Assembly: GCA_017643365.1 (NCBI GenBank)
Contig: JAEPNO010000023.1
Location: forward strand, 1-41,757
Length of the DNA: 41,757 nucleotides
Direction: 5' to 3'
Origin: Balneolaceae bacterium
GTDB lineage: Bacteria; Bacteroidota; Rhodothermia; Balneolales; Balneolaceae
Position numbers and translations under genes: made by a program. The notes beneath the pieces were generated by a model that saw only the letters and a program-made list of their open reading frames with translations, was not told the origin of the DNA and did not search any database. Of this stretch, positions 8,240 to 15,966 are shown piece by piece. Each line of letters opens with the position of its first letter. Position 1 is the first letter of the stretch.

Positions 8240-8291
8240 TACGCCAAGGCTTCGTAACTTGGTCACATATTATTTTAAATCAAAAAGTGTC

Positions 8292-8912
8292 ATGGATACT
8301 ATTAAACAATCTTCGATTACAAGCGAAATTATTGATCAAGCGATGGATTACGAAGCCTTTAATAAGCTAACTACAGAGTTGTTTGATGAAGGCCGTACTA
8401 CGAATGATGATAATTCAGAAAGCATGCTGAATTATACAAAGTTGAATATTCAGCGTACTCATCGCATCGATAAACGAGGGGTTATTTCGGACGAAACGAA
8501 AGCTATTATTGAGGAGATTAACACCGATCAAGTTTGGTTGGTCATTACCGAAGGATGGTGTGGGGATTCGGCTCAACTGCTTCCATATGTTAAGAAAATG
8601 GCCGACTTGAATGACCACATTGAATTGAAGATTATCATAAGAGATAAATATCCCCAAGTGATGGATGAGTTTTTAACGGATGGCAAAAGCCGCTCCATCC
8701 CAAAAGTGATTATTCTGGATAAACATACACTTGAAGTATTAGGTAGCTGGGGACCACGTCCGGCAGAAGTGCATCAAAAATATTTAGCCGAAAAATTAGA
8801 TCCGGAAGTTGGTGGTACGCTGGCATCTCAAAACTTACACACTTTTTATGCTCGGGATAAAGGTGCAATTCTCCAGGTTGAGTTTCGAGCATTGCTTAAA
8901 TCAATCACATAA
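8292..8912 (+). CDS. Thioredoxin-fold family protein with single-Cys WCGDS motif
   Basis: A 206-aa cytoplasmic protein with a thioredoxin-like core from about residue 70 to 180. The active-site region is 'VITEGWCGDSAQLLP' with Cys90, followed by the conserved cis-Pro strand 'SRSIPKVIILDKHTLEVLG'. The second Cys of the CxxC motif is replaced (C-G-D-S), so it cannot act as a classical dithiol oxidoreductase. This WCGD form is typical of the 'Thioredoxin_9'-like group seen in Bacteroidota and Bacillota. The role is unknown; it may be a monothiol or non-catalytic member. I chose the ATG at 8292 because the upstream in-frame start at 8259 is a TTG that adds an unlikely tail. It is possibly co-transcribed with the UbiA-family gene and is followed at once by a shared terminator hairpin. 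Confidence 0.85.
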   Translation: MDTIKQSSITSEIIDQAMDYEAFNKLTTELFDEGRTTNDDNSESMLNYTKLNIQRTHRIDKRGVISDETKAIIEEINTDQVWLVITEGWCGDSAQLLPYVKKMADLNDHIELKIIIRDKYPQVMDEFLTDGKSRSIPKVIILDKHTLEVLGSWGPRPAEVHQKYLAEKLDPEVGGTLASQNLHTFYARDKGAILQVEFRALLKSIT

Positions 8913-8940
8913 AAAAAGGCAGCACTAAGGCTGCCTTCTA
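8911..8940 (-). terminator. Rho-independent terminator between convergent genes
   Basis: A perfect 8-bp stem, AAGGCAGC (8916-8923) and GCTGCCTT (8930-8937), with a 6-nt loop. On the minus strand the stem is followed by a run of Us (the A run at 8911-8917), so it mainly ends the transcript of the BNR protein gene. It may also act weakly on the plus-strand thioredoxin transcript. Confidence 0.85.
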
Positions 8941-8948
8941 GAATCGAA

Positions 8949-11780
8949 TTACTTGATTAATGTCATCGTTTTGGTTTGCCTAAATGCATTGCTACCATTT
9001 TGTGGCAGTGCCTCAAGTTGATAGAGATAAGTTCCACTGGCAAGATTTGAAGCATCAAATGAGGCTGTAAATGAACCGGCTGCCATCGAGCGATTATTGT
9101 AGACTTCAGCTACTCTACGTCCGTTAAGATCGAAAACCGACAAATTAACGATTGCATTCGATGGCAATGTAAATGAGATGTTGGTAGTTGGATTAAATGG
9201 ATTCGGGAAATTCTGATTCAGCGTGAATTCTGAAGGCTGATCGAATTTTGTTTCCACTAATTCGTTTGAAACTGCATTCCCGATTTTACCCACAAACAAT
9301 CCACGACCGTGAGTCCCTACAGCTAGAATCTGATCGGAACGGCGGTAATCGAGGGACGACACAATTGCATTTCCAATTTTATCTTCGGCAACTCTGGTCC
9401 ACACAGTTTCAGTTCCGTTTAGTTGATCGGTATAGTATAAACCAACACTTGTTCCAACAAAATAAAAGGTTCCGCTTTCGTTGGTGGCAGCAATCGCCCC
9501 GGAGCGAATTGAAGGCGCGTCTTCACCAGCCAGGTTTCCTTCAATATCTGTCCAGTTTGAGCCGGCATCAGTGCTGTGCCAGATACTTTTAACTCTGTAA
9601 TTCGACATTATTACCATCACTTCATCGCCATCATCAGGATTTACTGTAATATCGTTTACGTACGAACCACCGGTAGCATTTGGAATCACAATATTCAAGT
9701 CGCTATCGTTGGCAGTAACATCATCAACTCGTTTGATGAACGGGATTTGAACATCAACGGCATCAGAGCTTCCGTAATATAATCGGTCGATTGGGTTTGT
9801 GTTAGTAAATGTAAGCGCAGTTATTTCATGGTTTTCTGTGCCTGAATCTAAATCTGCTCGCGCTGTCCAACCTTCCGAAGTACCATCAGAGTTTGAGGTG
9901 TTCCGCGAGATGGTTAGCAATTGATCATTAATCCAGATTCGGTCAAAAGCAGGATAAGCCATAAAATTTTCGTCGGATGGATTTACGGCGTATGGATGAA
10001 TGAATTGTTGATCTGTAGCATTGATTGGGGTTATATATGAGAATGAAAAATTATTTATCAATCCATTTCCGTTGTAGTCATATTTTGCAACGTTTCCATT
10101 TTGTGAAGATGTGGTAGCATAATTTATACCTAGATATATAGTAGCACCGTCACCAGAAGAAACATCTATAGAATTTCCTGATTCATTTTTTAGACTAAAT
10201 AGAAAATGAGGAGTTCCATTGTCTTGAGTTCCTCCCCCGATTCTACTGTCATCAGCATCGGGGTGTATGGATACCGTATAAAATTGAGTGACATTATAAC
10301 CGTCGTCAAGGTCTACCCATTCAACTGGGGTTGCGGTGATGTCGTTGGTGAGGCTTAGTCCACCATCATGAGCACTTATAGCTTTATTTGGATTATTAGG
10401 ATAGAAAATCAAGTTATGCTGATCCGGATGTTGATTTGGATATTGACTAATGTCATTATCATAATCATATCCACCGATCCAATATTTCGGCCCCTCACCA
10501 GAGTCTGTAGTTCCATTTGAATTTGGGGGAACACTTGAGAAACCGTCAGTCGATCTAAACAGATTAGTTGCGCCTACAAAAACTATATTTGGATTAGTTG
10601 GGTGTATGCGAACCATCATATTATAGCTAAATTGAGGATCCAAATCGCCAACAGGGTTTCCAAAATCAGGAATACCTGATGAACGGTCACTTGTTTTAAT
10701 GTTAGATGGCTGAGATATATCAAATCGGTGTAAATTCATACCTGCAGCACCAGACCCAGTATCGGTTAATATAAAAAAGATGGAAGGGTTCGATTCGGAA
10801 ATTCCAATTACACTTCGATCACCATTCGACGGAAAACTGCTTGGGGTAATATTTATCCAACTTAATCCGTCGTCTTTTGAAAGATAAACCCCTGGGCTTT
10901 GAGTTGGAGTATCGCCACCAAAACCATTTGAAATTACTGCTATAAAATCACCTGCAGAATTTACACTAACCTCAGCCCAAACATGATCACCTCGTCCACC
11001 CAAGCTGAGAAACGAATTTTCGAAGTCACTTGTGGTTCGAAAAATCCCAAACCCATTACTCGAAATCAACAATGTTCCCGTAGTTGGGCTGATGGCAATA
11101 TTTGTAATGAAGTCAAACTCCGAGTCAAAACTGGTACTAGTATCTCTGGTTTTTTCAATTTGTAACCAAGTTTCGCCATTATCTTCAGATTTATAAATAC
11201 CCGAACCGTAAAAGCTAGCTCCTGAGGCGCCTGCTGATCCACGAAACTCGCCGGTTGAGTAGTACCAGTTATCAGGAGCAGTAGGATCTTGTACCAACGC
11301 GGTAACACCCAGATGACTGTTGATATCTGTTTTCTTGCTCCAATTCTGTCCGGCATTGGTCGACTTCCAAATACCACCGGAAGCACCACCTGCCAAAATT
11401 ATGTTAGGATCGCGCATATCCATAGCTAAAGCACGGGTTCGTCCACCTACATCGGATGGACCAACTTCTTTCCATTCCAAAGCTTCATTAACTGCTTTTC
11501 TACGATTAGGATTTTGCTGGCTTAATCTTTCTGCAAAGGCAATTTCTTTGGCATGAATGGCGCGTGGAATTATCCCCAATTGAGGATCGCGAAGCATTTT
11601 ATGGAAATATTCCGCACGATCTTGTTGAGTAGTTTCCTTACTGATTATGGTTGGATTTTTTACAAAAGTAAGACCTTCGTTTTGATCTGTTTTTGCTGTT
11701 CCATAATTGTTTTGCACCAGATAAAATGTACCTGCTATACAAAACACGGTTAGTGTAATAGCTGTGATAAATCTTTTCAT
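8949..11780 (-). CDS. Exported BNR/sortilin-like repeat protein with T9SS type A C-terminal sorting domain
   Basis: A 943-aa exported protein. An N-terminal hydrophobic segment (~5-25) is followed by a short propeptide-like region. From about residue 100 there are several BNR/Asp-box type repeats ('GGIWKSTNAGQNW', 'GIYKSEDNGETW', 'GVYLSKDDGLSW', 'SIWHSTDAGSNWTDI') that form beta-propeller blades as in sortilin/VPS10 and exo-alpha-sialidase-like folds. I see no catalytic residues that would prove glycosidase activity. The last ~90 residues, with 'NQNFPNPFNPTTNISF', 'VFDLNGRRVAEV' and a final 'TKTMTLIK', are a type IX secretion sorting domain. The protein is therefore likely sent across the outer membrane and either surface-attached or released. 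It lies 10 bp downstream of a lipoprotein gene on the same strand and ends at a strong terminator. Confidence 0.9.
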   Translation of the reverse strand: MKRFITAITLTVFCIAGTFYLVQNNYGTAKTDQNEGLTFVKNPTIISKETTQQDRAEYFHKMLRDPQLGIIPRAIHAKEIAFAERLSQQNPNRRKAVNEALEWKEVGPSDVGGRTRALAMDMRDPNIILAGGASGGIWKSTNAGQNWSKKTDINSHLGVTALVQDPTAPDNWYYSTGEFRGSAGASGASFYGSGIYKSEDNGETWLQIEKTRDTSTSFDSEFDFITNIAISPTTGTLLISSNGFGIFRTTSDFENSFLSLGGRGDHVWAEVSVNSAGDFIAVISNGFGGDTPTQSPGVYLSKDDGLSWINITPSSFPSNGDRSVIGISESNPSIFFILTDTGSGAAGMNLHRFDISQPSNIKTSDRSSGIPDFGNPVGDLDPQFSYNMMVRIHPTNPNIVFVGATNLFRSTDGFSSVPPNSNGTTDSGEGPKYWIGGYDYDNDISQYPNQHPDQHNLIFYPNNPNKAISAHDGGLSLTNDITATPVEWVDLDDGYNVTQFYTVSIHPDADDSRIGGGTQDNGTPHFLFSLKNESGNSIDVSSGDGATIYLGINYATTSSQNGNVAKYDYNGNGLINNFSFSYITPINATDQQFIHPYAVNPSDENFMAYPAFDRIWINDQLLTISRNTSNSDGTSEGWTARADLDSGTENHEITALTFTNTNPIDRLYYGSSDAVDVQIPFIKRVDDVTANDSDLNIVIPNATGGSYVNDITVNPDDGDEVMVIMSNYRVKSIWHSTDAGSNWTDIEGNLAGEDAPSIRSGAIAATNESGTFYFVGTSVGLYYTDQLNGTETVWTRVAEDKIGNAIVSSLDYRRSDQILAVGTHGRGLFVGKIGNAVSNELVETKFDQPSEFTLNQNFPNPFNPTTNISFTLPSNAIVNLSVFDLNGRRVAEVYNNRSMAAGSFTASFDASNLASGTYLYQLEALPQNGSNAFRQTKTMTLIK

Positions 11781-11790
11781 ATGCCCCTAT

Positions 11791-12180
11791 TTATTCTGAT
11801 ATAATTTCTGTGATTGTCCAACTGCCTTTTTTCATTCCCATGCCGGCTGGTTGCATGGCTACAAGTGCAATAAATTTATCGCCTTCTTGCATTTGTTCAA
11901 GATCGTCAACAACGTCTTTATGTACATAATAATTTACAGGAGCTGATCTGCTTATTCGATCTGTTGAGGCCCCATAACCGATTATCTCGGTAACATTTGC
12001 AGTTACCATTTCATCGTTGTAGCTAAGGAACTCTAATTCTACTTTAGCTGAACCAACGGGGATAGGAACTTGTTTCTCAATACCTTCTGTATCCACACTA
12101 GGTTTGTTATTTTTATTGGATGCACAGCCAGTTGTTACCCCTATCAACATGACCATTGCCAAAATGAAATGTATACGCAT
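11791..12180 (-). CDS. Small putative lipoprotein
   Basis: A 129-aa protein with a lipoprotein signal peptide ending in a lipobox (V-T-T-G-C, Cys19). The mature part has a Ser/Asn/Lys-rich linker and then a small beta-rich domain (about 40-127) containing 'VELEFLSYNDEMVTANVTEI' and 'MQEGDKFIALVA', which ends in 'GSWTITEIISE'. I do not recognise the domain; it resembles OB-like small beta folds but with no diagnostic motif. It sits 10 bp upstream of the BNR/T9SS gene and probably forms an operon with it, so it could be a periplasmic or outer-membrane companion of that exported protein. The absence of Asp at +2 (Cys-Ala) would normally favour outer-membrane sorting. Confidence 0.75.
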   Translation of the reverse strand: MRIHFILAMVMLIGVTTGCASNKNNKPSVDTEGIEKQVPIPVGSAKVELEFLSYNDEMVTANVTEIIGYGASTDRISRSAPVNYYVHKDVVDDLEQMQEGDKFIALVAMQPAGMGMKKGSWTITEIISE

Positions 12181-12269
12181 TAAAGAATGGTTGAATTAAT
12201 TAATTGAATCGTCAATATGCTAAATTAAACTTTTCAAAACACCTGAAAATTGCATAACACATTGATAAT

Positions 12270-13457
12270 ATGAACACCCTCGATCGATTTAAATCTGTAG
12301 TAGCTCAAACCAGCGATGCTCCTCTTGGTTTGGAGATTTCTCACGCCGAAGGAGTCTATCTTTATACTACTAAGGGGCAACGATTTATCGATTTTATTTC
12401 GGGCATTGCCGTAAGTAGTTTGGGGCATCGGCACCCAAAAGTTGTGGAAGCTTTACATCAGCAAATCGATAAACATCTACACGTGATGGTGTATGGCGAG
12501 TTTATTCAACAGCCACAACTTGAGTTTGCTGAATTACTTACTGCTCAACTTCCTGCGCATTTAGAGCAGGTTTATTTTGTAAACAGTGGCACCGAAGCGA
12601 TTGAAGGAGCGCTCAAGCTGGCCAAAAAACATACGGGACGATCTAAACTGGTAGCTTTCAAAAACAGTTATCATGGCGATACCCATGGTTCTTTATCGGT
12701 TACCGGGCGGGATGTTTATCGTGATCCATATTTGCCACTTTTGCCTGATGTTCACTTTTTAGAGTTTAATAGTTTTGAAGGGCTGGATATAATCGATGCT
12801 GAAACTGCCGTGGTGGTTTTGGAACCCATTCAAGGAGAGGGTGGCATCATCCCTGCAAAAAAAGAATGGCTGGCTGAAATCAGAAAGCGTTGCAATGAAG
12901 CAGGTGTTCTTTTGATTTATGATGAGATTCAATCCGGCTTCGGTAGAACCGGTAAACTGTTTGCTTTCGAGCATTATGGCATTGCTCCAGATATTCTTTG
13001 TGTAGCTAAAGCCATGGCAGGCGGAATGCCAATGGGCGGTTTCGTTTCGAGTAAAGCCATTTTCGAGAGTTTTATGTACAATCCGCCGTTAAATCACGTA
13101 ACAACTTTTGGCGGACATCCGGTATCTGCCGCGGCAGCATTGGCAAATTTAACGGAGTTACTTTCGGGAGATTATCTGCAACGAGCTATTCAAATCGAAC
13201 AAATAATTAAAGAAACGTTGCAAGGCACCGGAATTGTTGAAGTGCGGGGAATGGGAGCTATGCTGGGACTTCAACTCGAATCGCGCGAACTTACTCAAGC
13301 GGTGGTAGAGGAGTGTTTCGAGCAAGGAATTTTATTGGGATGGACTCTGCATTCCAACACACTGATTCGATTGGCTCCACCGCTTATTATCGATGATGAA
13401 ACATTATCGATGGTGTTGAATACGATTAAAGAGAGCATTAACCGAAATTACACATAA
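12270..13457 (+). CDS. Class III PLP-dependent aminotransferase (ArgD/GABA-transaminase-like)
   Basis: A 395-aa class III aminotransferase. Hallmarks are the phosphate-binding 'VNSGTEAIEGALKLA' (N105-), the 'SYHGDTHGSLS' motif (~133-143), 'LIYDEIQSGFGRTG' with the PLP N1-binding Asp218, and the Schiff-base Lys247 in 'CVAKAMAGGMPMGGF'. Length and motifs fit acetylornithine/ornithine aminotransferases and related omega-transaminases that use 2-oxoglutarate as amino acceptor. No arg genes are near, whereas a succinate-semialdehyde dehydrogenase starts 5 nt after its stop. That makes 4-aminobutyrate (or another omega-amino acid) a plausible donor, but the sequence alone does not decide between substrates. 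The ATG at 12270 is the first in-frame start. Confidence 0.88.
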   Translation: MNTLDRFKSVVAQTSDAPLGLEISHAEGVYLYTTKGQRFIDFISGIAVSSLGHRHPKVVEALHQQIDKHLHVMVYGEFIQQPQLEFAELLTAQLPAHLEQVYFVNSGTEAIEGALKLAKKHTGRSKLVAFKNSYHGDTHGSLSVTGRDVYRDPYLPLLPDVHFLEFNSFEGLDIIDAETAVVVLEPIQGEGGIIPAKKEWLAEIRKRCNEAGVLLIYDEIQSGFGRTGKLFAFEHYGIAPDILCVAKAMAGGMPMGGFVSSKAIFESFMYNPPLNHVTTFGGHPVSAAAALANLTELLSGDYLQRAIQIEQIIKETLQGTGIVEVRGMGAMLGLQLESRELTQAVVEECFEQGILLGWTLHSNTLIRLAPPLIIDDETLSMVLNTIKESINRNYT

Positions 13458-13462
13458 ATAAG

Positions 13463-14827
13463 ATGTTACAGACTATAAATCCTGCTACCAACGAACTTGT
13501 GGGGGAATACAGAGAACACACTTTTGAAGAAGTTGAGTTGTTTATTCAAGAAGCGAATATTGCACAGGAACAATGGAAAACTACCGAATTTGATCATCGA
13601 GCAAGCCTGCTGAAAGAACTTGCCAATCAGCTGGAAGAAAATAAAGATGCATTGGCAGAGCTTATGGCCGATGAAATGGGGAAACCCTTAAAGCAAGGCG
13701 TGGGTGAAGTTGAAAAATGCGCATGGCTTTGCCGGTATTATGCTGATAATGCCGAAGATTTTTTGAGCAATGAACTCGTAGACACCGATGCCCAAAAAAG
13801 TTATGTCGCATTCGAACCGTTGGGAGTAGTGTTGTCGATAATGCCTTGGAATTTCCCTTTCTGGCAAGTGCTTCGATTTGGTGCACCGGCGTTGATGGCA
13901 GGAAATGGCGTGATTTTAAAACATTCTGAAAACACCACTGGATGTGCGTTAGCCATTGAAAAAATGATACAGAATGCCGGCTATCCGAAAGAATTATTTC
14001 GCACCATTGTGGTGGACAAAGAAAATATGAAGCCCATTGTGCAACACGATGGGATTGCAGCTATCACCCTAACCGGAAGTACGCGTGCGGGAAAAACCGT
14101 AGCTGCTCAAGCCGGAGAAGTGCTAAAGAAAACGGTACTCGAATTGGGAGGCTCAGATCCGTATATCATTTTAGAAGATGCCGATCTGGAACACGCAGCC
14201 AATGTTTGCGCTACCTCGCGATTGATTAACAGCGGACAAAGTTGCGTGGCTGCCAAACGCTTTATTGTAGTGGATGGGGTATATGATGAGTTTCTGAAGT
14301 TGTTCAAAGAGGAGTTGAAAGCTCGCAAAGTAGGTGACCCAACTAAAGAATCAACGGATATTGGGCCTATGGCTCGCGAAGATTTACGCGATGAACTCCA
14401 TCGACAGGTAACCGAAAGCATCGAAGCGGGAGCGAGTGCCGAGCTTGGCTGCACTTTGCCAGAGGGTGAAGGCTCTTTCTATCCTGTATCGCTTTTGACA
14501 AATGTGAATCCCGGAATGCCGGCCTATCACGAAGAATTATTCGGTCCGGTTGCTGCTGTTATTAAAGTTGCCGATGAAGAAGAAGCCATTCGAGTGGCAA
14601 ATGACACCAATTATGGCTTGGGCGCAGCTGTTTTTTCGAACAATGTAGATCGCGCTGAGGTAATTGCAGCAAAAAAACTAAAGGCCGGTTGCTGTTTCGT
14701 AAACTCGTTGGTTAAATCAGATCCCAGATTACCATTTGGCGGAATTAAAGATTCGGGTTATGGAAGAGAACTCAGCCTATTTGGTATCCGCGAGTTTGTA
14801 AATGTGAAAACAGTTTGGGTAGAGTGA
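13463..14827 (+). CDS. NAD(P)-dependent succinate-semialdehyde dehydrogenase (aldehyde dehydrogenase family)
   Basis: A 454-aa aldehyde dehydrogenase. It has the Rossmann/cofactor motifs 'IMPWNFPFWQVLR' (Asn130) and 'NGVILKHSENT' (Lys153), the glycine turn 'LTGSTRAGKTVA', the general-base Glu227 in 'VLELGGSDPYI', and the catalytic Cys261 in 'INSGQSCVAAKRF'. The C-terminal 'LPFGGIKDSGYGRELS' motif is also present. The short N terminus (~455 aa rather than ~480) and 'EMGKPLKQG' fit the GabD2/YneI-like succinate-semialdehyde dehydrogenase group, which oxidises succinate semialdehyde to succinate. It is coupled to the aminotransferase gene 5 nt upstream, so together they could form the two GABA-shunt steps. 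Cofactor preference is not decided. Confidence 0.88.
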   Translation: MLQTINPATNELVGEYREHTFEEVELFIQEANIAQEQWKTTEFDHRASLLKELANQLEENKDALAELMADEMGKPLKQGVGEVEKCAWLCRYYADNAEDFLSNELVDTDAQKSYVAFEPLGVVLSIMPWNFPFWQVLRFGAPALMAGNGVILKHSENTTGCALAIEKMIQNAGYPKELFRTIVVDKENMKPIVQHDGIAAITLTGSTRAGKTVAAQAGEVLKKTVLELGGSDPYIILEDADLEHAANVCATSRLINSGQSCVAAKRFIVVDGVYDEFLKLFKEELKARKVGDPTKESTDIGPMAREDLRDELHRQVTESIEAGASAELGCTLPEGEGSFYPVSLLTNVNPGMPAYHEELFGPVAAVIKVADEEEAIRVANDTNYGLGAAVFSNNVDRAEVIAAKKLKAGCCFVNSLVKSDPRLPFGGIKDSGYGRELSLFGIREFVNVKTVWVE

Positions 14828-14873
14828 AAACTAATTAGCATCTTATCGCATCCTACAATTTTATCTATTATAA

Positions 14874-15251
14874 ATGGATGCACCTTCGATTGTTCTGGCC
14901 GAACCCAATGAACTGTTACGTAAAGTTCTCGATGATAAACTCAGCATGCATGGGTTTAATATACTGCCGGTTGTAAATGGGATAGAGTTAGAAGAAATAC
15001 TTGATGAAAAAACCGTTGATCTCATTATTGCTGAAGAATTTCTGCCCTATAAAAATGGATTGGAAATAATCGAGTTAGCAAATTTAAAAAACATCCCGGT
15101 TATCATTATTAGCGATGCCGATCTTGAGGAGAAAATCATAGAAGCATTCGAATTGGGCGCCTCTGATTTTATCGACAAACCGTTTTCTCCCAACGAAGTT
15201 CTTGCCCGAGCTAAGAATATTCTAAAAACAAAGAGCAGAGTGAATGTTTGA
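14874..15251 (+). CDS. Pseudo-receiver domain protein (response-regulator fold, phospho-Asp replaced by Glu)
   Basis: A 125-aa single receiver-fold protein. The CheY-like order is clear: strand 1 'SIVLAEPNELLRKVL', then 'VDLIIAEEFLPYKNGLEII', then 'IPVIIISDADLEEKI', then 'GASDFIDKPFSPNEVL'. The switch Ser80 and the conserved Lys102 are present. However, the phospho-acceptor Asp position is Glu54, and the N-terminal acidic pair is reduced to Ala-Glu (A9-E10). An Asp-to-Glu change can lock a receiver in an active-like state, so this may be a phosphorylation-independent protein-interaction module. There is no output domain. The stop overlaps the start of the HEAT-like gene by 8 nt, and a GT2 synthase follows, so it may control polysaccharide synthesis by direct contact. 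Confidence 0.85.
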   Translation: MDAPSIVLAEPNELLRKVLDDKLSMHGFNILPVVNGIELEEILDEKTVDLIIAEEFLPYKNGLEIIELANLKNIPVIIISDADLEEKIIEAFELGASDFIDKPFSPNEVLARAKNILKTKSRVNV

Positions 15252-15966
15252 CGTCAATGTTTTCACTTGGGCTCCGGTCGAAGATTATTGGTTAGTTCAA
15301 ATTGTGCAATATATAATTGCTTTAATTGGAGTCGTGCTCTTTGCCTTAGCCTATTTTCGACTCATACATACGGTTACAGAAGCGAATCGCAGAAAATTTG
15401 AATCCACTCTTTATAGTTTACTTTCGAAAATTTTAAACCATCCTGAAAAGAAAGAACAGTATTTGAAAAGGATGGATAAGCTGGTAAAAAAACACTGGCA
15501 AAAAGAAATACTACTTGATCAATTAATAAACATATGTTATTCGTTTAAAGGGGTTTATGCCGATCGGGGTCGAGAAGTGTTCGATCACTACAAATTCTTA
15601 AAACGTTCGAAGCGTAAACTGAAATCCTTACGTTGGAATAAGGTTGTAGAAGGAATCATCGAGTTATCAATAATAGCAGAAAAGGATGGCAGACGAGAGA
15701 TTTTTAAGTTGATAAACGATCCGCATCCCGAAGTTCGAAAAGAAGCTAGAATTGCAATCGTAGAAATAGATCGTATTCAAGGTTTGATAGATATGAACGG
15801 TGTCCTCGGGAAAATGTCGCGGTGGACATACATCTCAATATTTTCGGTTTTGCAACGAAGTCCGTTTAAACTTTCTACAAAGGATTTCAATGCGCTTTCA
15901 AAATCGAAAAACCCAAGTATGCGAAAGTTAGTGCGCGAACTTGAACCTTATGCAGTGGCTGATTAA
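15244..15966 (+). CDS. Membrane-anchored HEAT-repeat-like protein
   Basis: A 240-aa protein with one N-terminal transmembrane helix (about residues 18-42: 'LVQIVQYIIALIGVVLFALA') and a long, very basic, helix-rich cytoplasmic part. The segment around 'INDPHPEVRKEARIAIVEI' (~157-176) has the HEAT/PBS-repeat look, with alternating helices and a conserved Asp-Pro-x-x-x-V-R-x-x-A. The last ~40 residues ('SKSKNPSMRKLVRELEP') look like another repeat. HEAT-like domains usually act as scaffolds. It overlaps the pseudo-receiver gene upstream by 8 nt and the glycosyltransferase gene downstream by 1 nt (TAATG). The likely role is to connect the receiver with the membrane synthase; this is inference from context. 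Confidence 0.75.
   Translation: MFDVNVFTWAPVEDYWLVQIVQYIIALIGVVLFALAYFRLIHTVTEANRRKFESTLYSLLSKILNHPEKKEQYLKRMDKLVKKHWQKEILLDQLINICYSFKGVYADRGREVFDHYKFLKRSKRKLKSLRWNKVVEGIIELSIIAEKDGRREIFKLINDPHPEVRKEARIAIVEIDRIQGLIDMNGVLGKMSRWTYISIFSVLQRSPFKLSTKDFNALSKSKNPSMRKLVRELEPYAVAD

Noticed and set aside
8292-8912. Calling the thioredoxin-fold protein a dithiol thioredoxin
   Set aside because: The active site is WCGDS with one Cys only, so the classical function is not supported.
11066-11389. 107-aa minus-strand open frame inside the BNR protein gene
   Set aside because: It is an out-of-frame shadow of a long, well-supported coding sequence with clear BNR motifs in the main frame.
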